The notes under the pieces are model-generated. The model did not search any database and was not told the DNA's origin. It saw only the letters and a program-made list of their open reading frames with translations. A stretch of 64,000 bases of DNA, taken from contig NZ_WPNZ01000020.1 of assembly GCF_009755605.1 (NCBI RefSeq), positions 1 to 64,000 on the forward strand, written 5' to 3'. Source of the DNA: Streptomyces typhae (GTDB lineage Bacteria > Actinomycetota > Actinomycetes > Streptomycetales > Streptomycetaceae). Position numbers and translations under genes: made by a program. Below are positions 1-8,830 of this stretch, in pieces (position 1 is the stretch's first letter; every line of letters starts with the position of its first letter).

Positions 1-56
1 CGCTCCCGTCGAGCCCGCTCCTCGGCGGTGAGACCGCCACCATCCGGATACCTCAT
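1..56 (-). CDS. IS630-family transposase, N-terminal fragment (runs off the window)
   Basis: An open frame begins at ATG 54-56 on the minus strand and reads MRYPDGGGLTAEERARRE before the window ends. I recognise this as the start of the helix-turn-helix domain of IS630-type transposases (also annotated as winged-HTH proteins) that are common in Streptomyces. Only 18 codons are visible, so completeness cannot be judged. If this is an insertion sequence, its terminal inverted repeat should lie between 57 and about 200, downstream of dnaB, but I could not define it without the other end. Confidence 0.5.
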   Translation of the reverse strand, partial: MRYPDGGGLTAEERARRE

Positions 57-214
57 ACCTACGGCATAGCGAACCCGCACTCACCCGTCACCAAGCCGAG
101 AACACCCACCATTAATGATCTCTAGCCAGTATCACAGCGATGTCGTATCCGACATCAATCCGACATCGACTGTGAGATTCCGACACGGAAAATGAGGCCC
201 TACAGGAGCGGACC

Positions 215-1690
215 TCAGGTCTGGGCCATGTCCACGAACCGCGAATAGTGGCCCTGGAACGCGACGGTGATCGTCGCGGTCGGGCCGTTACGGTGCTTGC
301 CGACGATGATGTCGGCTTCGCCCGCGCGCGGGGACTCCTTCTCGTACGCGTCCTCGCGGTGCAGCAGGATGACCATGTCGGCGTCCTGCTCGATGGATCC
401 GGACTCACGCAGGTCGGACACCATCGGCTTCTTGTCCGTGCGCTGCTCGGGGCCACGGTTCAGCTGCGAGAGCGCGATGACCGGGACCTCGAGCTCCTTG
501 GCGAGGAGTTTCAGGTTTCGCGACATGTCCGAGACCTCCTGCTGACGGCTCTCGGCGCGCTTCGAGCCACCCGACTGCATCAGCTGCAGATAGTCGATGA
601 TCACGAGCTTGATGTCGTTCCGCTGCTTGAGCCGGCGGCACTTGGCGCGGATCTCCATCATCGACAGGTTCGGGGAGTCGTCGATGTAGAGCGGGGCCGC
701 CGACACCTCGGGCATCCGGCGTGCGAGCCGCGTCCAGTCCTCGTCCGTCATCGTGCCGGAACGCATGTGGTGCAGTGCCACCCGTGCCTCCGCGGACAAC
801 AAGCGCATCGCGATCTCGTTGCGCCCCATTTCCAGGGAGAAGATGACGCTGGGTAGGTTGTGCTTGATGGAGGCGGCCCGAGCGAAGTCGAGGGCCAGCG
901 TGGACTTGCCCATCGCGGGGCGGGCGGCGATGACGATCATCTGGCCCGGGTGCAGACCGTTGGTGAGCGAGTCGAAGTCGGTGAAGCCCGTGGGCACACC
1001 CGTCATCTCGCCGCTGCGCGACCCGATCGCCTCGATCTCGTCGAGCGCGCCCTCCATGATGTCGCCGAGCGGCAGATAGTCCTCGCTCGTGCGCTGTTCG
1101 GTGACGGCGTAGATCTCGGCCTGGGCGCTGTTGACGATCTCGTCGACGTCGCCGTCCGCCGCGTACCCCATCTGCGTGATGCGTGTGCCCGCCTCGACCA
1201 GGCGGCGCAGGACGGCGCGCTCGTGGACGATCTCCGCGTAGTACTCGGCGTTCGCGGCCGTCGGGACGGTCTGGACGAGCGAGTGGAGATACGAGGCGCC
1301 ACCGATCTTGGTGATCTCACCGCGCTTGGTGAGCTCGGCGGCCACGGTGATGGGGTCGGCCGGCTCGCCCCGCGCGTACAGGTCGAGGATCGCCGTGAAG
1401 ATCGTCTCGTGCGCCGGGCGATAGAAGTCGTGACCCTTGATCACCTCGACGACGTCCGCGATGGCGTCCTTGGACAGCAGCATGCCGCCGAGCACGGACT
1501 GCTCGGCGTCGAGGTCCTGCGGCGGCACCCGCTCGAAAGACGTGCCCCCGCCGTCCCAGGAGCTCTCACGACCCCGCTCGTGCTGCTCCTCGCGCCCGCG
1601 GCCTCCGTCACGGCGCGGCCGGGAGACGGGCAGACGGTCACCAGGACCGCTGTCGGCCCACGGGTCGTCCAAGGGCTCGGAAATACTCAC
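215..1690 (-). CDS. dnaB: Replicative DNA helicase DnaB
   Basis: This is the hexameric replicative helicase that unwinds DNA ahead of the fork (491 aa). The DnaB N-terminal domain covers about residues 52-160 and the RecA-like helicase core about 230-480. Walker A (ARPAMGKST) is at about 256-264 and Walker B (KLVIIDYLQLM) at about 361-371. No intein is present, unlike mycobacterial DnaB. I chose GTG 1690 because a strong GGAGGAGG site lies just upstream; the frame stays open further upstream but without a better site. A hydrophilic N-terminal tail of about 50 residues is common in actinobacteria. The gene is divergent from the MATE transporter, and the gap contains DnaA boxes. Confidence 0.97.
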   Translation of the reverse strand: MSISEPLDDPWADSGPGDRLPVSRPRRDGGRGREEQHERGRESSWDGGGTSFERVPPQDLDAEQSVLGGMLLSKDAIADVVEVIKGHDFYRPAHETIFTAILDLYARGEPADPITVAAELTKRGEITKIGGASYLHSLVQTVPTAANAEYYAEIVHERAVLRRLVEAGTRITQMGYAADGDVDEIVNSAQAEIYAVTEQRTSEDYLPLGDIMEGALDEIEAIGSRSGEMTGVPTGFTDFDSLTNGLHPGQMIVIAARPAMGKSTLALDFARAASIKHNLPSVIFSLEMGRNEIAMRLLSAEARVALHHMRSGTMTDEDWTRLARRMPEVSAAPLYIDDSPNLSMMEIRAKCRRLKQRNDIKLVIIDYLQLMQSGGSKRAESRQQEVSDMSRNLKLLAKELEVPVIALSQLNRGPEQRTDKKPMVSDLRESGSIEQDADMVILLHREDAYEKESPRAGEADIIVGKHRNGPTATITVAFQGHYSRFVDMAQT

Positions 1691-2150
1691 CGGGCCACCT
1701 CCTCCCGTCCGCCGCGCGGACCTCGCCGTGCACCTCTTTCCTAGGGCACGACACTGACAAATAAGGGGGCCCAGCTCCGGTTCTGACGCGTCGGATTTGC
1801 GGGGTTTCCGCGATGGCAGGACGAGGCGGGCGCCGGACCACGGTAGGCCTGCGGGCACCGTCAGCCAATCTGGTTATCCACAGGCGCTGTGGATGACGGG
1901 CCCGATGCTGTGGAGAACTCCGCCAAACCTGTGCACGGCTCGGTGGACAGCCCTGTGAACAAGCCCTCAGGCCACTTTCCACACCTGCTTTGACCTGCAC
2001 TTTTCCCGTCCACCGGCTGTGCAGAAGAAAAACTTTCCCAGTCGGCCCAAGATCTTGTCGAACGGCGCCCCGACCAATGCGCACCCTGAGTCAAAGTAAG
2101 GGTCCTAAGGCGGTTGCATCTCTTACCTGTGGAAGATTAGATTGGTGCTC
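1691..2150. promoter_or_regulatory. dnaB/MATE divergent intergenic region with DnaA-box cluster
   Basis: This 460-bp gap carries several DnaA-box-like 9-mers. A perfect TTATCCACA lies at 1874-1882. One-mismatch boxes on the other strand are TGTGGATGA 1888-1896, TGTGGAGAA 1909-1917 and TGTGAACAA 1954-1962. CTTTCCACA (1975-1983) is weaker. The density over about 110 bp suggests DnaA binding, possibly regulating dnaB or titrating DnaA; that role is inference. Confidence 0.6.
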
Positions 2151-3488
2151 ATGACACAGGCTCCCGCGGCGCCCAAGGCCGCCCGTCGACGGCACGACCG
2201 AGAGATCGTCGCCCTCGCCGTTCCCGCCTTCGGCGCACTCGTGGCCGAGCCTCTCTTCCTGATGGCCGACAGCGCCATCGTCGGCCATCTCGGCACGGCC
2301 CAGCTCGCCGGTCTCGGCATCGCCTCGGCCCTCCTGGGAACAGCCGTCAGCATCTTCGTCTTCCTCGCCTACGCCACCACGGCCGCCGTCGCCCGCCGCG
2401 TCGGCGCCGGAGATCTGCAGGCCGCCATCCGCCAGGGCATGGACGGCATCTGGCTCGCCCTGCTCCTCGGGGTCGCCGTCATCGCCGTGGCCCTGCCCAC
2501 CGCTCCCGCACTCGTCGATCTCTTCGGCGGCTCTCCGTCGGCATCCCCGTACGCGGTCACCTATCTGCGCGTCTCCATCCTCGGCATCCCCGCGATGCTC
2601 GTCGTCCTCGCCGCCACCGGAGTGCTGCGCGGCCTCCAGGACACCAAGACCCCGCTGTACGTCGCCATCGGCGGCTTCGTGGCCAATGGCGCCCTGAACG
2701 TGCTCCTCGTCTACGGTTTCGACTTCGGCATCGCCGGATCCGCCTGGGGCACCGTGCTCGCCCAGTGCGGCATGGCGGCCATCTACCTGTACGTCGTCAT
2801 CCGCGGCGCCAAGCGTCACGGCGCTTCCTTGCGACCCGACGCGGCCGGCATCAGAGCCTGTGCCCAGGCCGGCGTCCCCCTGCTGGCCCGCACCCTCGCA
2901 CTGCGCGCCATCGCGCTCATCGCCACCGCCGTGGCCGCCCGTCTCGGTGATGCCGATGTCGCCGCCCACCAGATCGTCCTGTCGCTCTGGAGCCTGCTCT
3001 CCTTCGCCCTCGACGCCATCGCGATAGCCGGGCAAGCCATCATCGCCCGCTATCTGGGGGCGGACGATGCCCAGGGCGCGCGTGACGCCTGCCGTCGCAT
3101 GATCCAGTGGGGGTTCGTCTCCGGGATCGTTCTCGGTCTGCTGGTCGTCGCGGCACGGCCGGTGTTCGTGCCGTTGTTCTCCGGTGACACCGCCGTCCAG
3201 GACGCGGCCCTGCCCGCCCTCGTCGTGATCGCGCTCGCCCAGCCCATCTGCGGCATCGTCTACGTCCTTGACGGCGTCCTGATGGGCGCGGGGGACGGCC
3301 CCTATCTCGCCTGGGCGATGCTGGTCACGCTCGCGGTGTTCGCTCCCGCGGCGCTTCTCGTCCCCACGCTCGGCGGTGGGCTCACCGCTCTGTGGGCCGC
3401 GATGACCCTCATGATGGCCGTGCGCGCACTGACGCTGTGGGGGCGGTCGCGCTCGGGCAGGTGGATCGTCACGGGCGCGACCCGCTGA
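2151..3488 (+). CDS. MATE-family efflux transporter
   Basis: This is a 445-aa polytopic membrane protein of the MATE (MatE/DinF-like) family, which exports drugs or metabolites using a sodium or proton gradient. The N-terminal region (EIVALAVPAFGALVAEP) and FLMADSAIVGHLG are typical of the first MATE helices. About twelve hydrophobic segments in two internally similar halves are visible. ATG 2151 is used; GTG 2145 and TTG 2142 are in frame and lie closer to the GGAAG at 2131. The gene is convergent with rplI, and the gap contains a parS site and a degenerate repeat array. The substrate cannot be predicted. Confidence 0.9.
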   Translation: MTQAPAAPKAARRRHDREIVALAVPAFGALVAEPLFLMADSAIVGHLGTAQLAGLGIASALLGTAVSIFVFLAYATTAAVARRVGAGDLQAAIRQGMDGIWLALLLGVAVIAVALPTAPALVDLFGGSPSASPYAVTYLRVSILGIPAMLVVLAATGVLRGLQDTKTPLYVAIGGFVANGALNVLLVYGFDFGIAGSAWGTVLAQCGMAAIYLYVVIRGAKRHGASLRPDAAGIRACAQAGVPLLARTLALRAIALIATAVAARLGDADVAAHQIVLSLWSLLSFALDAIAIAGQAIIARYLGADDAQGARDACRRMIQWGFVSGIVLGLLVVAARPVFVPLFSGDTAVQDAALPALVVIALAQPICGIVYVLDGVLMGAGDGPYLAWAMLVTLAVFAPAALLVPTLGGGLTALWAAMTLMMAVRALTLWGRSRSGRWIVTGATR

Positions 3489-3503
3489 CGTTTCGGACGC
3501 GGT

Positions 3504-3517
3504 GTTTCACGTGAAAC
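3504..3517. promoter_or_regulatory. parS site (ParB binding)
   Basis: A perfect GTTTCACGTGAAAC palindrome sits inside a longer 20-bp perfect palindrome (3501-3520) just after the MATE stop codon. ParB encoded in this window is expected to bind it. Confidence 0.93.
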
Positions 3518-3560
3518 ACCGCAAACGTGCGACACGGCAAGCGTGCGACACGGCACATGT

Positions 3561-3704
3561 GAACCACAGCGACGGCACAGTCGGTCTCGAAGCACGGCCA
3601 CGAGACCAGGTCGGTCACGAAGCAGACGACAACGCCGGGTCATGAAGCACGGTGACGACGTCAGACCGTGAACCACGGCGACGACGCCAGACGATGAAGC
3701 ACGG
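3561..3704. repeat. Degenerate tandem repeat, unit about 26 bp
   Basis: Six units begin with GAAGCACGG or GAACCACGG at 3561, 3589, 3619, 3644, 3670 and 3696 (spacing 28, 30, 25, 26, 26). The last two full units are most alike. The array fills the gap between MATE and the rplI terminator. Confidence 0.75.
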
Positions 3705-3706
3705 CA

Positions 3707-3737
3707 AAGGGGCCGCACCCTGTGGGTGCGGCCCCTT
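3707..3737 (-). terminator. Terminator of the rpsF-ssb-rpsR-rplI operon
   Basis: A perfect 14-bp stem (AAGGGGCCGCACCC and its complement) with a 3-nt loop lies 30 bp after the rplI stop codon. It can act in both directions between the convergent genes. Confidence 0.88.
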
Positions 3738-3767
3738 CACTCAGTCCTGCGAGCGCGATGGTGCCGC

Positions 3768-4214
3768 TCAGGCAGAGACGACCTCGACGTTGACCTTCGC
3801 GGCCACCTCGGGGTGCAGACGCACGGACGTCGCGTGGGCGCCCAGCGTCTTGATCGGCGAGCCCAGCTCGATGCGGCGCTTGTCGACCTCGGGGCCACCG
3901 GCAGCCTTGATCGCCGAAGCGACGTCGGCCGGGGTGACGGAGCCGAAGAGTCGACCGGCGTCGCCGGAGCGGACGGCCAGGCGGACCTTGACGGCCTCGA
4001 GCTGGGCCTTGATCTCGTTGGCCTGCTCGATGGTCGCGATCTCGTGGATCTTGCGCGCACGACGGATCTGCGCGACGTCCTTCTCGCCACCCTTGGTCCA
4101 GCGGATCGCGAACTTCCGCGGGATCAGGTAGTTGCGGGCGTAGCCGTCCTTGACGTCTACGACCTCGCCGGCGGCGCCGAGGCCGGAGACCTCGTGGGTG
4201 AGGATGATCTTCAT
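3768..4214 (-). CDS. rplI: 50S ribosomal protein L9
   Basis: This 148-aa protein has normal length for L9. The N-terminal rRNA-binding domain begins MKIILTHEVSGLGAAG and includes the conserved VKDGYARNYLIP segment. A long helix (about 45-75) connects to the C-terminal domain. It is the last gene of the rpsF-ssb-rpsR-rplI operon, 18 bp after rpsR, and is followed by a strong hairpin. Confidence 0.97.
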   Translation of the reverse strand: MKIILTHEVSGLGAAGEVVDVKDGYARNYLIPRKFAIRWTKGGEKDVAQIRRARKIHEIATIEQANEIKAQLEAVKVRLAVRSGDAGRLFGSVTPADVASAIKAAGGPEVDKRRIELGSPIKTLGAHATSVRLHPEVAAKVNVEVVSA

Positions 4215-4232
4215 GTGTCGGTCACCCTTCCC

Positions 4233-4469
4233 TTATCGCGCGGTGGACGTGTAGGGCAGCAGCGCCATCTCACGGCTGTTCTTCACGGCCGTGGCGACGT
4301 CACGCTGGTGCTGCGTGCAGTTGCCGGTCACGCGGCGGGCACGGATCTTGCCGCGGTCGGAAATGAACTTCCGCAGCATGTTCGTGTCCTTGTAGTCCAC
4401 GTACGTGACCTTGTCCTTGCAGAAAGCGCAGACCTTCTTCTTAGGCTTGCGCACAGGCGGCTTCGCCAT
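4233..4469 (-). CDS. rpsR: 30S ribosomal protein S18 (cysteine-containing form)
   Basis: This 78-aa S18 binds S6 on the 30S platform. It carries CAFCKDK and NCTQHQ, the Cys/His set of the zinc-binding S18 form. Streptomycetes often also carry a cysteine-free paralogue used under zinc starvation; none is in this window. It lies between ssb and rplI in the conserved operon. Confidence 0.96.
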   Translation of the reverse strand: MAKPPVRKPKKKVCAFCKDKVTYVDYKDTNMLRKFISDRGKIRARRVTGNCTQHQRDVATAVKNSREMALLPYTSTAR

Positions 4470-4541
4470 GGTGTTTCTCCTGTGTGATCAAGAAGTGTGG
4501 GTACGACCCGCCTTCTCGTCCCGGACCCGGGGGTCCAGGGC

Positions 4542-5147
4542 TTAGAAGGGGGGCTCGTCCGAGTAGCCGCCGCCGGAGCCGCCGGAGCTTCCGCCCCAGC
4601 CGCCACCGCCGCCACCGTTGCCGCCGCCCTGCTGGCCGCCGCCGGCCGGCGCACCGGTCGCCCAGGGGTCGTCGGCGGGAGCACCGCCGCCGCCCTGCTG
4701 CTGACCGCCACCGGGGCCACCGCCCCAGCCGCCGCCCTGCTGGCCGCCGCCACCGCCGCCGTACCCACCCTGGCCGCCGCGACCGGTGGTCTTGGTGACC
4801 TTGGCCGTGGCGTTCTTCAAGCTGGCGCCGACTTCCTCGACGTCCAGCTCGTAGACCGTGCGCTTGATGCCCTCACGGTCCTCGTAGGACCGCTGCTTCA
4901 GCCGGCCCTGCACGATGACGCGCATGCCTCGCTGGAGCGACTCGGCGACGTTCTCCGCCGCCTGACGCCAGACCGAGCAGGTCAGGAAGAGGCTCTCGCC
5001 GTCCTTCCACTCATTGGTCTGCCGGTCGAAGGTGCGGGGGGTGGACGCGACACGGAACTTCGCGACCGCCGCACCGGAAGGGGTGAAGCGCAGCTCGGGG
5101 TCGTCGACAAGATTGCCGACGACCGTGATGACGGTCTCGCCTGCCAT
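4542..5147 (-). CDS. ssb: Single-stranded DNA-binding protein SSB
   Basis: This 201-aa protein protects single-stranded DNA and recruits repair and replication partners. The OB fold covers residues 1 to about 115 (start MAGETVITVVGNL). It is followed by a very Gly/Gln-rich disordered linker of about 75 residues and the conserved acidic tip SDEPPF, which docks client proteins. It lies between rpsF and rpsR, the usual arrangement that couples SSB to ribosomal-protein transcription. Confidence 0.97.
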   Translation of the reverse strand: MAGETVITVVGNLVDDPELRFTPSGAAVAKFRVASTPRTFDRQTNEWKDGESLFLTCSVWRQAAENVAESLQRGMRVIVQGRLKQRSYEDREGIKRTVYELDVEEVGASLKNATAKVTKTTGRGGQGGYGGGGGGQQGGGWGGGPGGGQQQGGGGAPADDPWATGAPAGGGQQGGGNGGGGGGWGGSSGGSGGGYSDEPPF

Positions 5148-5251
5148 TGGGGGAACCTCTCGGCGGGTTTGCTGCTGGCTGCTTGTGTTGCTGCTACTCG
5201 GATCCCGAGTGCCGTCGAGCGGTGCGGCTCAACGGGTCTGAGCCAGGGGGC

Positions 5252-5542
5252 TCAGTGGGTCTCGGGACGGAGGACCTTGGTCCGGAGGACCGACTCGTTC
5301 AGGTTCATCTGGCGGTCGAGCTCCTTGACGACCGCAGGCTCGGCCTGCAGGTCGATGACCGAGTAGATGCCCTCGGGCTTCTTCTTGATCTCGTACGAGA
5401 GACGACGACGGCCCCAGGTGTCGACCTTCTCGACCTTTCCGTTGCCCTCACGGACGACGGAGAGGAAGTTCTCGATCAGCGGGGAGACAGCGCGCTCCTC
5501 GAGATCGGGGTCGAGGATGACCATCACTTCGTAGTGACGCAT
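5252..5542 (-). CDS. rpsF: 30S ribosomal protein S6
   Basis: This 96-aa S6 starts [17 protein letters not shown] and keeps the conserved [13 protein letters not shown] segment. ATG 5542 is preceded by a strong AAAGGAGG site on the minus strand. The frame continues upstream, but that part does not look like S6. It is the first gene of the operon with ssb, rpsR and rplI. Confidence 0.97.
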
Positions 5543-5807
5543 GTGGAACCCACCTCCTTTGGACTCAGCGGCCACGGTCGTTCCGTGGCAGGAGGGTCGT
5601 GATGCGTACGCAACGGTATCGGCAGCCACTGACAATCGGCTCCCGCGAACGGGGGCTCGTACTGTGGCCTGGGCAGACACCGGTGCAGACGGTACAGAGT
5701 ACCTGCACGTGGGCTTCCGGTTGAAATCCGGCGGCGGACGGGCAGAATCTGTACACATCGGGTGTGTATGGCGCTACGATGCGCCGCCTTCCGCAGGAGG
5801 TGCCTCC

Positions 5808-6119
5808 ATGGCACAAGCAATGCGACGCAACACCGCAGGCTCTCTCTTCGCCACCGACGGCAGACCTCATCCCCTCCAGGACACCCTGCTCGGTGTGACG
5901 CTGGTGCTCGGGGCCATCGCGTTCGTGACCGCGATGTTCCACCACCTGCATCTGCTGAGTTCCTGGACCGGCCTGGTGGGGATCTTCACCGGGGCCTACG
6001 GCCAGTTCATCTCGGTGACGACCCGCGAGCGGTTCTTCCTGATCGTCGGTCTCGGCGCCGCGGCGGTCGGCTTCTTCCTGGGCATGGCGCACGGAGGGCT
6101 CTTCGGCGGGCTCTGGTGA
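5808..6119 (+). CDS. Small integral membrane protein, function unknown
   Basis: This 103-aa protein starts at ATG 5808, 7 bp after CAGGAGG. It has about three hydrophobic segments: residues 26-44 (LLGVTLVLGAIAFVTAMF), 50-66, and 75-100 (FFLIVGLGAAAVGFFLGMA). It lies between the rpsF operon, which is divergent, and femX. I recognise it only as a conserved streptomycete membrane protein in this neighbourhood. The frame remains open upstream, but without a ribosome-binding site. Confidence 0.8.
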   Translation: MAQAMRRNTAGSLFATDGRPHPLQDTLLGVTLVLGAIAFVTAMFHHLHLLSSWTGLVGIFTGAYGQFISVTTRERFFLIVGLGAAAVGFFLGMAHGGLFGGLW

Positions 6120-6321
6120 CCCCGCCCCCGCCCGGCTCCGGTCCGGCCCCCACCCGGGGCCGGTCCGGTCGCTGAGGGGCGCCGCGGCCGCCGGTCAGGG
6201 GCAGGCGGGCCGCGAAGGATCCATACGCCCAGACGGGGCGCTCACAGGGCGCAGTAGGCTTCGGCGCGAGAGCCGGAGCCCCTGTACCCATGGGGACACA
6301 CCAGCCCGAGGAGCGCCGCGA

Positions 6322-7443
6322 ATGAGCCTGACCCTGAGGACCATCAGCCGAGAGCAACATCTGGCGTACATCCAGAGCCTGCCCTCGGCCAGCCATTGCC
6401 AGGTCCCCGCATGGGCAGATGTGAAGAGCGAATGGCGCTCGGAGAACCTGGGCTGGTTCGACGACCGCACCGGTCAGCTGGTCGGTGCGGGTCTTGTGCT
6501 GTACCGCCAGTTGCCCAAGGTCAAGCGCTATCTCGCGTATCTGCCCGAGGGTCCGGTCATCAACTGGTACGCCCCGAATCTGGACGAGTGGCTCCAGCCG
6601 ATGCTGGCGCACCTGAAGAAGCAGGGCGCCTTCTCCGTGAAGATGGGCCCGCCGGTCGTCATCCGCCGCTGGAACGCTCCCGCGATCAAGGCCGGCATCC
6701 AGAACCCGGACGTGAAGCGGCTGCGCGACGTCGAGCCCACAACCATCGAGCCGCGTGCCTTCGAGGTCTCGGACAAGCTGCGCCGGATGGGCTGGCAGCA
6801 GGGCGAGGACGGCGGCGCCGGATTCGGTGACGTGCAGCCCCGCTATGTGTTCCAGGTGCCGCTGGCCAACCGCGCCCTGGAGGACGTGCTCAAGAACTTC
6901 AACCAGCTGTGGCGCCGCAACATCAAGAAGGCCGAGAAGGCCGGTGTCGAGGTCGTCCAGGGCGGTTACCAGGACCTCGCCGAGTGGCAGCGCCTGTACG
7001 AGATCACGGCGATCCGCGACAAGTTCCGGCCGCGGCCGCTGAGCTACTTCCAGCAGCAGTGGCGGGCCCTCAACTCCGAGGACCCCAACCGCATGCGGCT
7101 GTACTTCGCACGCCACAACGGCGTGAACCTTTCGGCAGCGACCATGCTGGTCGTGGGCGGGCACGTCTGGTACTCCTACGGGGCGTCCGACAACATCGGC
7201 CGCGAGGTCCGGCCCTCCAACGCCATGCAGTGGCGGATGCTGCGTGACGCCTACGCACTGGGTGCGTCCGTCTACGACCTGCGGGGCATCTCCGACTCGC
7301 TGGACGAGACCGACCACCTCTTCGGCCTGATCCAGTTCAAGGTCGGCACCGGCGGCGAAGCCGTGGAGTACGTCGGCGAGTGGGACTTCCCGCTGAACAA
7401 GCTGCTGCACAAGGCACTCGACATCTACATGTCGCGTCGCTGA
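6322..7443 (+). CDS. femX: FemAB/FemX-family peptidyltransferase
   Basis: This 373-aa FemABX (GNAT-fold) enzyme is expected to add an amino acid, glycine in Streptomyces, from aminoacyl-tRNA to the lipid II stem peptide in the cytoplasm. Family-typical features include QVPAWADVKSEW near the N-terminus, RRNIKKAEKAGVEV around residue 200 and WYSYGASDN near 276. In S. coelicolor the gene at this locus is FemX; assignment here is by position and sequence character. An AGGAG lies about 10 bp before ATG 6322. A PLP-fold racemase-like gene follows, which suggests a joint role in cell-wall amino-acid supply. Confidence 0.9.
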   Translation: MSLTLRTISREQHLAYIQSLPSASHCQVPAWADVKSEWRSENLGWFDDRTGQLVGAGLVLYRQLPKVKRYLAYLPEGPVINWYAPNLDEWLQPMLAHLKKQGAFSVKMGPPVVIRRWNAPAIKAGIQNPDVKRLRDVEPTTIEPRAFEVSDKLRRMGWQQGEDGGAGFGDVQPRYVFQVPLANRALEDVLKNFNQLWRRNIKKAEKAGVEVVQGGYQDLAEWQRLYEITAIRDKFRPRPLSYFQQQWRALNSEDPNRMRLYFARHNGVNLSAATMLVVGGHVWYSYGASDNIGREVRPSNAMQWRMLRDAYALGASVYDLRGISDSLDETDHLFGLIQFKVGTGGEAVEYVGEWDFPLNKLLHKALDIYMSRR

Positions 7444-7535
7444 TCCGCATCCGCATCCGCAGGTCGCGTCGCTGATCCGCGCCGCTTCCCCGCGCAGTCC
7501 CCTTCCGCATTTCCTTCCGCATTTCCTTCCACACC
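7440..7535. repeat. Short direct repeats between femX and the racemase-like gene
   Basis: GTCGCGTCGCTGATCCGC occurs twice, the first copy overlapping the femX stop codon. ATCCGC is iterated in between, and TTCCGCATTTCC is tandemly repeated at about 7504-7530. Nothing else is seen in this gap apart from the start region of the next gene. Confidence 0.7.
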
Positions 7536-7574
7536 TCTGTTACCGCAGACACCAGAAAGGTTCCGGGACCAGCC

Positions 7575-8606
7575 ATGGCGCTCACGCTCTATGTCGACAC
7601 CGCGCGCTGGCGGGCACACCAGAAGCACATGCTGGAGCAGTTCCCGGGTATCGTCCCGGTCTGCAAGGGCAACGGCTACGGCTTCGGTCACGAGCGGCTC
7701 GCAGAGGAGGCCACCCGCTTCGGGTCCGATGTGCTCGCCGTCGGCACGACCTACGAAGCCGCCCGGATCAAGGACTGGTTCAGCGGTGACCTGCTGGTCC
7801 TGACGCCGTTCAGGCGCGGCGAGGAGCCGGTGCCGCTGCCCGACCGCGTCATCCGCTCCGTGTCGTCGCTCGACGGCGTGCACGGCCTCGTGGGTGCCCG
7901 TGTCGTCATCGAGGTCATGTCCTCCATGAAGCGCCACGGCGTCAGCGAGCAGGACCTGCCCCATCTGCACGCCGCCATCGAGGACGTGCGCCTCGAAGGC
8001 TTCGCGATCCACCTGCCGCTCGACCGCGCCGACGGCTCGGACGCCGTCGAGGAGGTCATCGGCTGGATGGACCGGCTGCGTGCCGCTCGCCTGCCGCTGC
8101 ACACCATGTTCGTCAGCCACCTCAAGGCGGACGAGCTCGCCCGGCTCCAGCAGCAGTTCCCGCAGACCCGCTTCCGCGCGCGCATCGGAACGAAGCTGTG
8201 GCTCGGTGACCACCACGCGACCGAGTACCGCGGTGCCGTCCTGGACGTCACGCAGGTCGCCAAGGGGGACCGTTTCGGCTACCGCCAGCAGAAGGCGGCG
8301 TCCGACGGCTGGCTGGTCGTCGTCGCGGGTGGCACGTCGCACGGTGTCGGTCTGGAGGCGCCGAAGGCGCTGCACGGCATGATGCCGCGGGCCAAGGGCG
8401 TCGCACGGGCCGGACTCGCGACCGTCAACCGCAATCTGTCGCCGTTCGTCTGGGGCGGCAAGCAGCGCTGGTTCGCCGAGCCGCCGCACATGCAGGTGTC
8501 GCTGCTCTTCGTGCCGTCGGACGCGCCGGAGCCCCAGGTGGGCGAGGAACTCGTGGCGCACCTGCGGCACACGACCACACAGTTCGACCGCATCCTCGAC
8601 CACTGA
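7575..8606 (+). CDS. Alanine racemase-like PLP protein
   Basis: This 343-aa protein has the alanine racemase N-terminal TIM-barrel fold. VCKGNGYGFG around residue 33 matches the PLP-lysine motif (VKADAYGHG in Alr). The C-terminal beta domain is shorter than in canonical Alr of about 370-390 aa. FGYRQQ around residue 233 may provide the tyrosine. The biosynthetic Alr of streptomycetes is usually encoded elsewhere, so this is probably a specialised amino-acid racemase or PLP carrier linked to FemX. ATG 7575 is used. The gene is convergent with the GT87-like gene. Confidence 0.82.
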   Translation: MALTLYVDTARWRAHQKHMLEQFPGIVPVCKGNGYGFGHERLAEEATRFGSDVLAVGTTYEAARIKDWFSGDLLVLTPFRRGEEPVPLPDRVIRSVSSLDGVHGLVGARVVIEVMSSMKRHGVSEQDLPHLHAAIEDVRLEGFAIHLPLDRADGSDAVEEVIGWMDRLRAARLPLHTMFVSHLKADELARLQQQFPQTRFRARIGTKLWLGDHHATEYRGAVLDVTQVAKGDRFGYRQQKAASDGWLVVVAGGTSHGVGLEAPKALHGMMPRAKGVARAGLATVNRNLSPFVWGGKQRWFAEPPHMQVSLLFVPSDAPEPQVGEELVAHLRHTTTQFDRILDH

Positions 8607-8674
8607 GCCGCCCGGGACGACCGGGCGGCCACGCAGCCGTGCGCCTGAGCAGCTGAGCGGCCGCAGAGGTTCAC

Positions 8675-8735
8675 GGTGGCCCGCAGAGGTCCCCGATGGC
8701 CCGCGGAGGCCCGCGGAGGCCCGCGGAGGCCCAGA
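8675..8735. repeat. Short tandem repeat, 10-bp unit GCCCGCGGAG
   Basis: Related units (GGCCCGCAGAGGTC, then three copies of GCCCGCGGAG) lie in the gap between convergent genes, just before a strong hairpin. Confidence 0.75.
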
Positions 8736-8745
8736 GCAAAGACGG

Positions 8746-8780
8746 AGGGCCGGTACGCGCGACGCGCGCGTACCGGCCCT
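8746..8780. terminator. Bidirectional terminator
   Basis: A perfect 15-bp stem (AGGGCCGGTACGCGC and its complement) with a 5-nt loop lies between convergent genes. Confidence 0.88.
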
Positions 8781-8830
8781 CTTGTCTCACCGCGCAGCGG
8801 CCCCCTCGGCCCTGCCCCGCTTCCGCACGC

